A stretch of 64,000 nucleotides of DNA. Source: TH5896 sp049578985. GTDB lineage: Archaea; Thermoproteota; Nitrososphaeria; Nitrososphaerales; Nitrososphaeraceae. The notes under the pieces are model-generated. The model did no database searches. It saw only the letters and a program-made list of their open reading frames with translations, and was not told where the DNA came from. The stretch spans positions 1-64,000 of the forward strand of contig JBAUMZ010000019.1 of the NCBI GenBank assembly GCA_049578985.1, read 5' to 3'. Both the position numbers and the translations under genes were made by a program. Below, piece by piece: positions 8,330 through 17,313 of the stretch (within the stretch, counting starts at the first letter, position 1; every line of letters starts with the position of its first letter).

Positions 8330-9514
8330 ATGCAACCCATTGAACTGATAGCTCTCATATTAGGTTTTATCATGTTCGGCGTCCTGCTCACTTGGGTGTG
8401 GTTGTTAGCATATTGCAGGAGGTCATTGAAATATTCGCCGAAACTTGAAGACATAAGAAAACTAAATCTTAATCTTATACCTCGAGTCAGCATAATTGTA
8501 CCTGCATTGAATGAGGAGAAATACATAGGCAGGTGCATAAAAAGCCTTCTTGCTCAGGATTATCATAATCTTGAGGTAATATCCATAGATGACGGATCAA
8601 CAGATGCTACCCTCATGACCATGAAGTCAGTGGCATCATTTGACCAAAGACTTCACGTGATCGAAGCTGGGCAGAGGCCAAGTGGCTGGGTGGGGAAAAA
8701 TTGGGCCTGCTTTATTGGTTATAATAATTCGACGGGAGACATTCTTATCTTTACTGATGCTGATACTGTTCACTCAGAACAGACTGTTACATTGGCAGTA
8801 AACCATATGCTGCAAGAGAACCTTTCCGCGATTACGGCAATTCCAAAGCTGATGTCTGATGATTTTCTAACAAGCGTCACATTACCCCTACTCTCAGTCT
8901 TCTTACAAACTAGGTTTTCTCCTCTGAAAGTAAACGATTCTGCAAATAAATTGGGGTATTTTTTTGGAAGTTTCTTTGCTATTATACGAGGCCATTATGA
9001 ATCCATTGGGACTCACAGGGAAGTGCGCACTGAAATAATCGAAGATGGTGCAATCGGCTCGCTTGTAAAGAAGAGAGGTATAAAGATGAAAATGTTTAGA
9101 GGAGAAAATTGTGTCAATGCATTATGGGCGAGGGACCGACAAGGATTATGGAATGGGCTTTTGCGACTCTTAGTTCCTATGCATAGAGAACAAGGGAGGA
9201 AGACAGTTCCGATGGTGATTGCGATTGCCTTCCTAATGTTATTCCCATTCATTGCCTTACCCGGAGGAATTTATCTTGCATACCGTGTGGAAATCAGCTC
9301 ACTTGGCATATTTATTGCAGGCGCTTCAATGGTTACTTTGTGCATCATGATGACGACAGCTGTGCTTATCCTGTCTCAATCGATTAAGACCAGTAAGAAA
9401 TTGGCTCTTGGGTCGTTGATAGGTGCAACTGTGATAACATTGTCCTTTGTTATTTCCCTGCTTAGAGCACACAAGCCTCAGTCATTTGCTTGGAAAGGAA
9501 GAACATACGCGTAG
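8330..9514 (+). CDS. Membrane-anchored family 2 glycosyltransferase (CrtQ/HpnB-like)
   Basis: 394 residues from ATG 8330 (a TTG at 8318 is also in frame). A transmembrane helix at about residues 4-28 precedes a GT-A domain: SIIVPALNEEKYIGRCIKSL, IDDGSTDAT, then the DxD motif in FTDADTVHSEQ. PSGWVGKNWACF is a block seen in CrtQ/HpnB-type enzymes of carotenoid or hopanoid glycosylation. A Q(G)RK-type basic loop is followed by three C-terminal membrane helices. It probably transfers a sugar to a lipid acceptor at the inner face of the membrane. cofG starts 17 bp downstream, but a role in F420 synthesis is not implied. Confidence 0.82.
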   Translation: MQPIELIALILGFIMFGVLLTWVWLLAYCRRSLKYSPKLEDIRKLNLNLIPRVSIIVPALNEEKYIGRCIKSLLAQDYHNLEVISIDDGSTDATLMTMKSVASFDQRLHVIEAGQRPSGWVGKNWACFIGYNNSTGDILIFTDADTVHSEQTVTLAVNHMLQENLSAITAIPKLMSDDFLTSVTLPLLSVFLQTRFSPLKVNDSANKLGYFFGSFFAIIRGHYESIGTHREVRTEIIEDGAIGSLVKKRGIKMKMFRGENCVNALWARDRQGLWNGLLRLLVPMHREQGRKTVPMVIAIAFLMLFPFIALPGGIYLAYRVEISSLGIFIAGASMVTLCIMMTTAVLILSQSIKTSKKLALGSLIGATVITLSFVISLLRAHKPQSFAWKGRTYA

Positions 9515-9530
9515 AAAGGAGTTAAGAATA

Positions 9531-10757
9531 GTGTTTATTAGTCAAGGTGTAACAGATAACGATGCATTGATGCGATGTGATAACGATCTTGAGCATGTAT
9601 CCAAGATAATAGATGAAATAAAGTATTCTTCTTACCAAATCAGTAGTGATGAGGCTCTCTCGTTATTCTATGATGCTAGATTGGAACAACTAATTGAGTG
9701 TTCTTCATATTTGCGCAATAAATTCAAGCCTTCAATCTTGACATATTCTAGAAAGGTCTTTGTAAATCTTGTAAATCTGTGTCGCGATACATGTACTTAC
9801 TGCACCTACAAAAACGAACCTGGAAACAAAACAATGTCGATGCTCGATCCCGACAAAGTTTTGGCTATAGTAGAGGTTGCAAAGCGATCGAGATGTACTG
9901 AAGCATTAATCGTTACGGGAGAAAGACCAGAAGATAGATACCTAGAGGTACGAAATTGGCTTCGAAAAATGGGGTTCTCTACATTGTCTGAATATATCGG
10001 TGAAATATGTGAAATGATTGTTAAGAAAACAGGATTACTGCCTCACACGAATGCGGGAAGCCTCTCCAAACAAGAGTTACTCGCTTTAAGGGAACACAAT
10101 GCTAGCATGGGATTGATGTTAGAATCCTCAAGTATTAGACTATCGAGTCGAGGAATGCCTCACGAAAGGGCACCAAGCAAACATCCTAAAGTAAGAATAA
10201 AATCTCTGACATCGTGTGGTGAGCTAAATATCCCAACTACAACGGGACTACTCATAGGGATAGGGGAGACGCCTGAGGAAATTGTTGATTCATTGCTTCT
10301 TATTAAATCACTACATGAGTCATTCGGGCATATACAGGAAGTAATAATGCAAAACTTTTCACCGAAGGATGGAACATCCATGTCTGATCGTCCAGGACCA
10401 TCTAGGGAATACTTCATGAGAGCAGTCGCTGTGGCCAGAATTTTAATACCCAATATGAACATTCAAGTACCACCAAACCTCAACGAATCTCTAGAAGACT
10501 ATATTGGTGTGGGTATTAATGATTGGGGTGGAATCTCGCCTGTTACCATCGATTACGTCAATCCTGAGCACCCTTGGCCCCCTATAGAACACGTGAATCA
10601 GGTGTGTTCGAGGAAGGGGTTTCAGTTAAAGGCCCGATTACCTGTATATCCTGAGTTTTTGAAAAATGGTCGGAGTTATATATCTCATCATGTCCGTTCT
10701 TCAATTGAAGCGCTCTCAGACGACGAAGGTTTGGTAAAGGAGTCATACCTGATTTGA
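9531..10757 (+). CDS. cofG: FO synthase subunit 1 (radical SAM, CofG)
   Basis: 408 residues from GTG 9531, which has AAAGGAG about 10 bp upstream; the frame extends to 9447 inside the glycosyltransferase gene, which is unlikely to be used. CofG and CofH together make the deazaflavin FO, the chromophore of coenzyme F420. The cluster motif CRDTCTYCTY (C-x3-C-x2-C) lies in VNLCRDTCTYCTYKNEP near residue 85, and GIGETPEEIVDSLLLI is the expected SAM-barrel segment. The last codons overlap the cofH start (TTGA), so the subunits are translationally coupled. Confidence 0.93.
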   Translation: MFISQGVTDNDALMRCDNDLEHVSKIIDEIKYSSYQISSDEALSLFYDARLEQLIECSSYLRNKFKPSILTYSRKVFVNLVNLCRDTCTYCTYKNEPGNKTMSMLDPDKVLAIVEVAKRSRCTEALIVTGERPEDRYLEVRNWLRKMGFSTLSEYIGEICEMIVKKTGLLPHTNAGSLSKQELLALREHNASMGLMLESSSIRLSSRGMPHERAPSKHPKVRIKSLTSCGELNIPTTTGLLIGIGETPEEIVDSLLLIKSLHESFGHIQEVIMQNFSPKDGTSMSDRPGPSREYFMRAVAVARILIPNMNIQVPPNLNESLEDYIGVGINDWGGISPVTIDYVNPEHPWPPIEHVNQVCSRKGFQLKARLPVYPEFLKNGRSYISHHVRSSIEALSDDEGLVKESYLI

Positions 10758-12016
10758 ATATAGAAAGCATTCTAAAGACGATTGACCCGATTATTTCAGA
10801 GGCTTTGAACTTAGCAATTGATGAAAAGGAGATATCTGTCGAACAGGCAGTAGAATTGTTCGATACTAGTGGGCTCGAAATGAACCTATTGACCTCTGTT
10901 GGAGACGAGTTACGAAGAAGAGCATGTGGAAACGTTGTAACTTATGTCATCAACAGAAACGTGAACTTCACTAATGTATGTATAAAGCGGTGTGGCTTTT
11001 GCGCGTTTAGCCGTGATTTTAGACAGGAAGAAGGTTACTTCTTGCCTGTCGAGGAAGTTGTTCGACGAGCTGTGGAAGCCCATCGATTGGGTGCCACTGA
11101 GATTTGCATCCAAGCAGGGCTAGCCCCAAATATGGACGGTTCTCTCTATCCCGATATTTGTAAAGCAATTAAGCGTGAGATACCGGATATCCACATTCAT
11201 GGGTTTTCCCCTGAAGAAGTATTATATGGAGCCAGAATGAGTAACAATAGTGTTAGAGATTTCTTATCTTGGCTTAAGGAATCTGGTGTAGGAAGTCTAC
11301 CTGGAACATCCGCAGAGATACTAGATCAGGAGGTTAGAGATTTAATATCTCCAGGTCGAATATCTGTTAATGATTGGATAGATGTCATAAAGACAGCCCA
11401 TAGTTTGGATATTCCTACTACCTCAACTATCATGTACGGACATATTGAGTCCAATTTCCACAAGGCCAACCATATTGACATATTACGTAAGATGCAAAAG
11501 GAAACTGGTGGCTTTACGGAGTTCGTCCCTCTTAGCTTCGTATATCAGGAAGCACCTATGCACAGCCGTAGTAATTTGAAGAACATGCGTGAGGCAGGAG
11601 CCGGAGCAACGGATATTGTGAAAATGTACTCCATTTCTAGGTTGATGCTTCATAACTATGTGAAGAATATACAGGTTTCGTGGGTAAAGGAAGGCGCAAA
11701 AATGTCTCAATTTCTTTTATGCGCTGGGGCAAACGATTTTGGCGGTACACTTATTAATGAAAGTATCTCTACATCCGCTGGTTCAATACATGGTCAAATC
11801 ATGAGACCTCGGGAAATAAGAACCCAGATCAAAGGCTTAGGACGGATCCCTGCTCAACGCAATACATTATATGAGATATTACAAGTCACCTCTGGAGACG
11901 AAGATGATTGTCAGACAGAACTCGATCAAGTAAACGCCGATGATTTTGGATCCTATAGAGAGCTTATCAAGCTTGACAAATATAGGTACAAACATTCCTT
12001 ACGGCATCACAATTAG
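10754..12016 (+). CDS. cofH: FO synthase subunit 2 (radical SAM, CofH)
   Basis: 420 residues, TTG start overlapping the cofG stop by 4 bp. CofH joins a tyrosine-derived radical to the ribityl-uracil substrate, giving the intermediate that CofG closes to FO. The cluster motif CIKRCGFCAF is at about residue 75, in NVNFTNVCIKRCGFCAFSRD. IQAGLAPNMDG and HGFSPEEVLYGA are CofH hallmarks. Full length for the family. With CofG it implies this organism makes F420. Confidence 0.95.
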   Translation: MNIESILKTIDPIISEALNLAIDEKEISVEQAVELFDTSGLEMNLLTSVGDELRRRACGNVVTYVINRNVNFTNVCIKRCGFCAFSRDFRQEEGYFLPVEEVVRRAVEAHRLGATEICIQAGLAPNMDGSLYPDICKAIKREIPDIHIHGFSPEEVLYGARMSNNSVRDFLSWLKESGVGSLPGTSAEILDQEVRDLISPGRISVNDWIDVIKTAHSLDIPTTSTIMYGHIESNFHKANHIDILRKMQKETGGFTEFVPLSFVYQEAPMHSRSNLKNMREAGAGATDIVKMYSISRLMLHNYVKNIQVSWVKEGAKMSQFLLCAGANDFGGTLINESISTSAGSIHGQIMRPREIRTQIKGLGRIPAQRNTLYEILQVTSGDEDDCQTELDQVNADDFGSYRELIKLDKYRYKHSLRHHN

Positions 12017-12258
12017 CTGAGGTTTGTTTTTTCCATAATCAGCATGGTCAGAGTAGATTTAACTCCATTCGTCCGTCTGATTTTCAAGCTAATGAAGTCC
12101 TTTAATCCTTCCATCGAATCCGCTTCCACCTTTAGCATAATGTCATATACTCCATAGATCGCGTAGGCCTCCTTAACCCCAGGTAGTTTTCTCATTTCCT
12201 CGGCCAACGGACCTTCATATCCTAATTCCGCGTTCAGCAATACAAAAGCTCTTGGCAT
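12013..12258 (-). CDS. Stand-alone Lrp/AsnC ligand-binding (RAM) domain protein
   Basis: 81 residues, ATG start, convergent with cofH and overlapping it by 4 bp. The sequence is one alpha-beta sandwich of the Lrp C-terminal type: AFVLLNAELG, then LRKLPGVKEAYAIYGVYD-like segments (GVKEAYAIYGVYDIMLKVEA), then IRRTNGVKSTLTMLIM. It lacks the N-terminal helix-turn-helix. Such stand-alone domains bind amino acids and modulate partner regulators. Ligand and partner unknown. Confidence 0.85.
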   Translation of the reverse strand: MPRAFVLLNAELGYEGPLAEEMRKLPGVKEAYAIYGVYDIMLKVEADSMEGLKDFISLKIRRTNGVKSTLTMLIMEKTNLS

Positions 12259-12365
12259 TATCCAATCGTTGGGTATGATTATACTTTAATCTAACTGTTG
12301 ACCTTCTTTTGAGGACTCTCTAAGATCAATCTAGAGGGACCTCAGTTTTAGCCTGGATCGGTAAC

Positions 12366-12372
12366 GTTTAAG
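12366..12372 (+). promoter_or_regulatory. TATA-like element of the topoisomerase IB gene
   Basis: GTTTAAG is centred about 32 bp before ATG 12401. It lies only 2 bp before GTG 12374, so if it is the TATA box, translation from that GTG is unlikely. Confidence 0.45.
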
Positions 12373-12400
12373 AGTGATACAGAAAGCTTTAGGAAAGCAG

Positions 12401-14161
12401 ATGGAGACGCAATTCAACTTGGCCCGCCTTAAATGGCAAACATTGCAACACAATGGAATTGCCTTTCCTCCAGAATACAAACCAAGGGGCATTATTATTG
12501 GCATTCTCGGAGAACAGTATCTGTTGAATGCTGCCCAAGAAGAGTTGATCTATGCCTGGTCCAAAAAGAAGGATACTCATTACGTTAATGATAACGTTTT
12601 CGAATCAAATTTCATGATTGATCTCAGTAGTGTACTCCCCCCTAAGTTCGGATCCATCAAAAAGATCTCCGAACTGGATCTCTCTAATGCCTACCATCTG
12701 GTAGATGAAGAAAACAGATTGAAGGAAGAAGAGAAGGAGAGGATTAGAAATCTACCCCGGGACGATAGACGGCGTATATCTCATTCCAGGAAAATTGAGC
12801 GAGAACGGTTAAGATCGATTTATGGTTTGGCAACTGTTGATGGTGTCACAGTTGAAATTGCGAATTGGCTGGTGGAACCTCCCGGCCTATTCATGGGACG
12901 AGGTCAACATCCCCTACGAGGCCGATGGAAACCCAGGGTACATCCACAAGATGTAATTTTAAACCTAGGAGAAAACTCTGAAGTACCAGAAGGCAACTGG
13001 AAGTCAATTGTAAATGATCATACCTCCACTTGGCTCGCGACGTGGATGGAAAAATTGACTGGCAAAAGAAAGTACATGTGGCTTCATGATTCATCCAGCT
13101 TACGTCAGAACAGTGATAAGGAAAAATACGATAGGGCTAATATACTTGGGAAACATATTGACAAAGTTCACGATAGGATAGTGAGCAAGATGATTTATTC
13201 GAAAGATTTGCGCCAGAAGAAAATATCAACTGTCTGCTACTTGATTAATAAGCTCGCAATGAGGGTTGGAGATGAAAAAGATCCGGACGAGGCGGACACT
13301 GTAGGTGCGTCGACGTTAAGAGTGGAGCATATCCGATTTCCAGTTCATCAAGGAGTAAAGAGTATAGAATTCAATTTTCTCGGAAAGGACAGCGTCCCTT
13401 GGCAAAAAAGCTTGGAAGTAGATTCGCAAGATACAGAAGCCCTACTTGTGAACATGGAATTATTCATGAAGGACAAGAAGCCTAACGAACAGATTTTCGA
13501 TGGAATCACCTCTACGAAGGTAAATTCATTTCTTAGAACAATTGACAAAAACAGAGTTCCCGGTTTAACTGCCAAGGTCTTCCGAACCTTCATAGCAACT
13601 CAAATTGTTAAAGAAGCTCTGGCTCGTCCTCCACTCAAAGTAAACAAGGAGTCATCAGAAATGGAAAAAATATACGTTGCCAAAAAGGCGAATCTTGTAG
13701 CGGCTATTACCTGTAACCATAAAAAGGGAATTGATGCAAACAACCCTGCCAGCAAGCAAGCCCTTGGAAGATTTCAAAAGTCGGTGGATAAGAAAGAAGA
13801 GGCTATTAGGAAAATCGAGAACGATATTGCCTCTCATAAATGGAAGACTGATTTACAAAAGAAAAGAATGAAGGACAGATTGGAAAAGGTCCAAATAACG
13901 TTGCGTCTGCAAAAGGAAACTCGTGATTATAACCTTGGCACTTCGCTTCGAAATTATATAGACCCTAGGGTCTTGAAATCATGGATGAACCATGTAGATC
14001 TTGATTGGAAAAGGCTCTTTACGGCAACTTTGCAACGTAAATTTAGATGGGTTGAAACATGTACTAACGCCGAGCTGCGACAATATCTCCCTGCAGTCAG
14101 CGAAATTGAATACCATAAATCTGAGACTGTGATTCAAAAGGAAAGTTTAGCTAAAAGTTAG
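12401..14161 (+). CDS. top1: DNA topoisomerase IB
   Basis: 586 residues from ATG 12401; a GTG at 12374 would add nine residues but sits right next to a TATA-like element. Eukaryote-type TopIB relaxes supercoils through a 3'-phosphotyrosyl intermediate. The core starts with RLKWQTLQHNGIAFPPEYKP, as in eukaryotic Top1. The catalytic block TSLRNYIDPRVLKSWMNH near residue 525 carries the nucleophilic Tyr. A charged coiled-coil linker (about residues 450-515) separates core from active site, again as in Top1. A TopIB of this type is a marker of Thaumarchaeota and relatives. Confidence 0.95.
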   Translation: METQFNLARLKWQTLQHNGIAFPPEYKPRGIIIGILGEQYLLNAAQEELIYAWSKKKDTHYVNDNVFESNFMIDLSSVLPPKFGSIKKISELDLSNAYHLVDEENRLKEEEKERIRNLPRDDRRRISHSRKIERERLRSIYGLATVDGVTVEIANWLVEPPGLFMGRGQHPLRGRWKPRVHPQDVILNLGENSEVPEGNWKSIVNDHTSTWLATWMEKLTGKRKYMWLHDSSSLRQNSDKEKYDRANILGKHIDKVHDRIVSKMIYSKDLRQKKISTVCYLINKLAMRVGDEKDPDEADTVGASTLRVEHIRFPVHQGVKSIEFNFLGKDSVPWQKSLEVDSQDTEALLVNMELFMKDKKPNEQIFDGITSTKVNSFLRTIDKNRVPGLTAKVFRTFIATQIVKEALARPPLKVNKESSEMEKIYVAKKANLVAAITCNHKKGIDANNPASKQALGRFQKSVDKKEEAIRKIENDIASHKWKTDLQKKRMKDRLEKVQITLRLQKETRDYNLGTSLRNYIDPRVLKSWMNHVDLDWKRLFTATLQRKFRWVETCTNAELRQYLPAVSEIEYHKSETVIQKESLAKS

Positions 14162-14316
14162 ACGGTTTACGATATCCTCCCACTTTGGATTGCACAAGAC
14201 CATCAAACTTGAATATTTCAGAACCACAATTGAACCTAAGGAGAATTCTAGGTCATGTCTTGATGTTTCAAGATTTCAATTCTTTGACAATGTTGCTGTG
14301 TTTCTCAGCCACCAAG

Positions 14317-14324
14317 TATAAATA
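14317..14324 (+). promoter_or_regulatory. TATA box of the CBS-domain gene
   Basis: TATAAATA is centred 25 bp before ATG 14346, so transcription probably starts at or next to the ATG and the mRNA is leaderless. Confidence 0.6.
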
Positions 14325-14345
14325 TTTGATCTCTTATATTAGAAC

Positions 14346-14858
14346 ATGAATGAATTTTCAGCAGAATCTACGAGTATGTCCCTTTTGCTAATGGCACCTG
14401 CTAGAAAACTCGCGGATTCGAATGTATCAATGGCTGACTACAACGACTCTGCTGATACGGCCATAAGATTGATGAAGGAAAAACAGACTAAGTGCGTATT
14501 GCTCTCCAGAGGAAGTGAGGCAATTGGAATTGTGACCAAGACAGATATTCTTTACAAGGTATTATCCCAAGGGAAGAATCCAGCAAAGGTACGACTTGAA
14601 GAAATCATGACTAGTCCTATACTAGCAGTGGATCCCGATTCCACAGTGCAGGATGCATTATCCATAATGGATAAACACGCCATTCGTCAGATCGTCGTCA
14701 GCTCAAATTCGTCTGTCATTGGGATCATTTCAAGGGACGATCTTTTTGAGAGAGAACAACTTACAACAACCTCAGCTGAAGACTCTGCAATACAAGGTAC
14801 GCCAGTATGTATCATAAATCCAGAAGCCGTTTTATTTAGTAAGGACAGCGAAGTTTAG
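14346..14858 (+). CDS. Two-CBS-domain protein
   Basis: 170 residues, ATG start. Two tandem CBS motifs: the first ends with IGIVTKTDILYKVLSQG, the second spans IMTSPILAVDPDSTVQDALS to VIGIISRDDLFE. A CBS pair typically binds adenosyl ligands and reports energy or redox state, or acts as a regulatory subunit. No catalytic or membrane domain is attached. The about 35-residue C-terminal tail (TTTSAEDSAIQG onward) looks disordered. Partner unknown. Confidence 0.88.
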   Translation: MNEFSAESTSMSLLLMAPARKLADSNVSMADYNDSADTAIRLMKEKQTKCVLLSRGSEAIGIVTKTDILYKVLSQGKNPAKVRLEEIMTSPILAVDPDSTVQDALSIMDKHAIRQIVVSSNSSVIGIISRDDLFEREQLTTTSAEDSAIQGTPVCIINPEAVLFSKDSEV

Positions 14859-15057
14859 GCAGTAGTCTGTGATTGGCGGATATGAGGTAAACATACTACC
14901 TCATAACACCAAAGTGATGTAGATGAAGTACAGAAGGATTTATTTTCGATTCCTAGGAACCTATTTTTTGGAATATACTCCATAATAATGTCAATAAGAC
15001 TTGGAGGGATATCTTTATTAAAGTAGGTCATCAACTGCTGAACGCAACGCTGAGCTT

Positions 15058-15132
15058 GCCGGGGTAGCTCAGCTTGGTCAGAGCGTTCGACTCATAATCG
15101 AAAGGTCGCGGGCTCAAGTCCCGCCTCCGGCA
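15058..15132 (+). tRNA. tRNA-Met(CAT), elongator type
   Basis: 75 nt cloverleaf. Acceptor GCCGGGG pairs with CTCCGGC and the discriminator is A. The anticodon arm is TTCGA-CTCATAA-TCGAA, anticodon CAT. T arm GCGGG-CTCAAGT-CCCGC. The anticodon stem lacks the three G-C pairs of initiators and the first pair is G-C, so this is an elongator tRNA-Met. A tRNA-Ile2 with modified C34 cannot be fully excluded. CCA is not encoded. Confidence 0.95.
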
Positions 15133-15311
15133 CACTTCCAACCTTTTCTCAACAGCAGTGCTCATTGGTGAGTTAGCCCATAAGACAGCATTAAATATGG
15201 CATATTATTTGAGATTTGCCACTGAAGGTGTAAGGCGACCATCTCTAAATTGAACAGCATAAATTATGGCAGTGAGTTAATCACCACCACTAATTTGAGA
15301 AGTATACAACC

Positions 15312-15650
15312 ATGACAACCAATCCTGATTTTTATCGAACTTTGAGGGTATCTAAGACATTTGAAGTCTGTAGCGCACAGGATATAACTAATATCGTGAC
15401 TGAGTTGGCAAACCTTATTGAAAAGAACGGTTCTATGGACGATTTGAGTGTAAGAATACTTCTGCCAAGAGAGGCTGGTAGCGGTTCAACCGCACAGAAA
15501 TGGGGATTATCTCTTCGATCCGGATTGATTTTAGCTTTGAAAAGAATAGGAATAAGACTCAATCTAAGAGAAGTGAGGTACGTTCACGATGACTGCCACT
15601 ATGGATGGATATTGATCGAGCCTCGCCTGTTCGATAATTTACGTGTTTAA
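15312..15650 (+). CDS. Small protein of unknown function between two tRNA genes
   Basis: 112 residues, ATG start. No family recognised. It is compact and mixed alpha/beta with no signal peptide or membrane helix. A central REAGSGSTAQKWGLSLRSGL segment is followed by a basic KRIGIRLNLREVRYV and an end with CHYGWILIEPRLF. Codon use resembles the neighbours and the frame is clean, so the gene is probably real. It ends 36 bp before the 3' end of the convergent tRNA-His. Confidence 0.6.
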   Translation: MTTNPDFYRTLRVSKTFEVCSAQDITNIVTELANLIEKNGSMDDLSVRILLPREAGSGSTAQKWGLSLRSGLILALKRIGIRLNLREVRYVHDDCHYGWILIEPRLFDNLRV

Positions 15651-15686
15651 CGGTTAAAATTTGAGAAATTAGATTGGCAAACAAAG

Positions 15687-15790
15687 GGCCTTCGGAGGGA
15701 TTTGAACCCTCCTCAAGCGGTTTCTGCCTTAACTGATTACCGTTTCTAGTCCACAGCCGCCTATACTGACCATGCTATACTACGAAGGCC
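15687..15790 (-). tRNA. tRNA-His(GTG) with a 29-nt intron
   Basis: Read on the minus strand, the acceptor GCCTTCG (position 15789 inward) pairs with CGAAGGC, with an extra 5' G(-1) opposite C73, the histidine identity element. D arm GTAT/GTAT, T arm GAGGG-TTCAAAT-CCCTC. The anticodon stem GGCGG pairs with CCGCT, but the two halves are separated. After CTGTGG (anticodon GTG plus G37), about 29 extra bases come before the A and the 3' stem. This is the canonical archaeal intron site 37/38, spliced by the tRNA endonuclease at a bulge-helix-bulge. Confidence 0.93.
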
Positions 15791-16122
15791 ACTTCATATC
15801 TTGTGCAATTATAGTGCTATATATAATTTCTAAGTCTGATAACGACATGAAGATTTTCTTTATCTTCAGGTAAGTGAGTCCAAACTCGTCATTTCTTGGA
15901 TTCGAAAGCTGTGATCCTTACGTACAGTAAATGATTTGTAATATGCCTTGTAATAGGCCTTTTTCATTAAATTTTCGCAAATTGAGTATGCTTGTAAACC
16001 TGTGCAATCTATCACGATTAAAGAAAAACGTTGTAAGAAATGTGCTTTTGAATATACTCTCAGGATCGACGTCTTCAATTTAAAGACTTAAATTTCGATG
16101 AGTAGTCTTGATTGCACTTAGC
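15791..16122. other. Intergenic region, no supported gene
   Basis: About 330 bp between tRNA-His and taw1. A 70-codon minus-strand frame exists but resembles nothing. Two T/A-rich elements (CAATTTAAAG near 16075 and CTTAAATTT near 16088) probably include the taw1 TATA box. Confidence 0.4.
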
Positions 16123-17151
16123 ATGAGCTGCTCAGGAGAGTACAATTCCCACAACTCAGGTAACAATTTAATCCAGATCGATACAGATGCGAGATCTAAA
16201 TTGCTAAACGCAAAGTATGGTGTTTACAACCATTCAGCGGTAGATTTATGTCATTGGACCAAGAAATCCTTTGCTCAGGAGGGAGATTGTTATAAACGAA
16301 AATTTTATGGAATCTCGACTCATAGGTGCATGGAAATGACTCCAACAGCACTAAATTGCGAAAATCGCTGCGTCTATTGCTGGAGACCTACTGAATTCTA
16401 TGATACTCTCATGATGCCGGAAGACCTAGTTGATGAACCAGATGCAATTGTAGCTAATTTGATCGAAGAACGAAGAAGGCTCTTGACTGGATTTTATGGT
16501 CATAAGAAGTACGACAAACATAAGCTGGACGAAGCAAAATTTCCACAACATTACGCAATCTCTCTTTCGGGAGAACCCACGATGTATCCAAAATTACCTG
16601 CACTGATCAGATATCTTAGGAAACTGCCAGCGACTAAATCAATATTTTTGGTTACTAACGGACAAGAACCTCAAATGTTAGATGTACTAGCAGAAGAAAA
16701 ATCTCTTCCTACCCAGCTGTACTTGTCTACGAACGCGACGAACAGGCTTGGTTTTTTAATGATAAACAGACCTAGGCATCCAGACGCGTGGGAGCGGTGG
16801 CTTACGAGTTTCCAGTTTCTTGCTAGGTGTGAAACAAGAACCGTGATTAGAATCACTCTCGTGAGGAGTCATAATTTCAATCATGAAACAATAGTGCAGT
16901 TTTCTAGACTAATTCCTAGAGCCAATCCCCATTTTATCGAGATAAAATCATATATGCATGTAGGCATGTCAACACATCGATTAGAAAGGCAAAATATGCT
17001 CGAAATGGAAGAGGTTAGGGATTTTTCGAAAAAACTTTGTGAAAGGCTTCCAGCTTTCAAACTGATGGACGAGAGTGAGATTTCAAGAATAGTAGTTTTG
17101 CAGAATATGAACAGGTATACTGACAGGTTCATCTCGTCGTACTCACATTAA
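16123..17151 (+). CDS. taw1: 4-demethylwyosine synthase (TYW1/Taw1), radical SAM
   Basis: 342 residues from ATG 16123 (in-frame TTG at 16108 adds five). Taw1 condenses pyruvate carbons with m1G37 of tRNA-Phe to give imidazoguanosine 4-demethylwyosine. The radical SAM cysteines lie in NCENRCVYCWRP (C-x3-C-x2-C) near residue 90. SLSGEPTMYPKL is the glycine-rich SAM-binding strand, and FIEIKSYMHVGMSTHRL is typical of TYW1. An extra upstream Cys in HRCMEMTPTALNC fits the second cluster. The m1G37 substrate is made by Trm5, encoded at 52595-53449. Confidence 0.95.
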   Translation: MSCSGEYNSHNSGNNLIQIDTDARSKLLNAKYGVYNHSAVDLCHWTKKSFAQEGDCYKRKFYGISTHRCMEMTPTALNCENRCVYCWRPTEFYDTLMMPEDLVDEPDAIVANLIEERRRLLTGFYGHKKYDKHKLDEAKFPQHYAISLSGEPTMYPKLPALIRYLRKLPATKSIFLVTNGQEPQMLDVLAEEKSLPTQLYLSTNATNRLGFLMINRPRHPDAWERWLTSFQFLARCETRTVIRITLVRSHNFNHETIVQFSRLIPRANPHFIEIKSYMHVGMSTHRLERQNMLEMEEVRDFSKKLCERLPAFKLMDESEISRIVVLQNMNRYTDRFISSYSH

Positions 17152-17313
17152 GGATGCGACGCAATTGCTTGTCCTTGCTCACTGACCATGACATGAAATC
17201 GTCTTCAATAGCTCGAAGGCATAAAATGGTCAAGTTATTTTTGTTCTTTGCCTAAATCCGATTACATCTATTTTTTTTATATCCCCCTCTAAATTGCTAG
17301 TAAGGACCGCTAA

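Noticed and set aside
8154..8348. 64-codon plus-strand frame between tfuA and the glycosyltransferase
   Set aside because: Overlaps the glycosyltransferase start, no motif, poor composition.
15866..16078. 70-codon minus-strand frame upstream of taw1
   Set aside because: No recognisable pattern; contains the probable taw1 promoter region.
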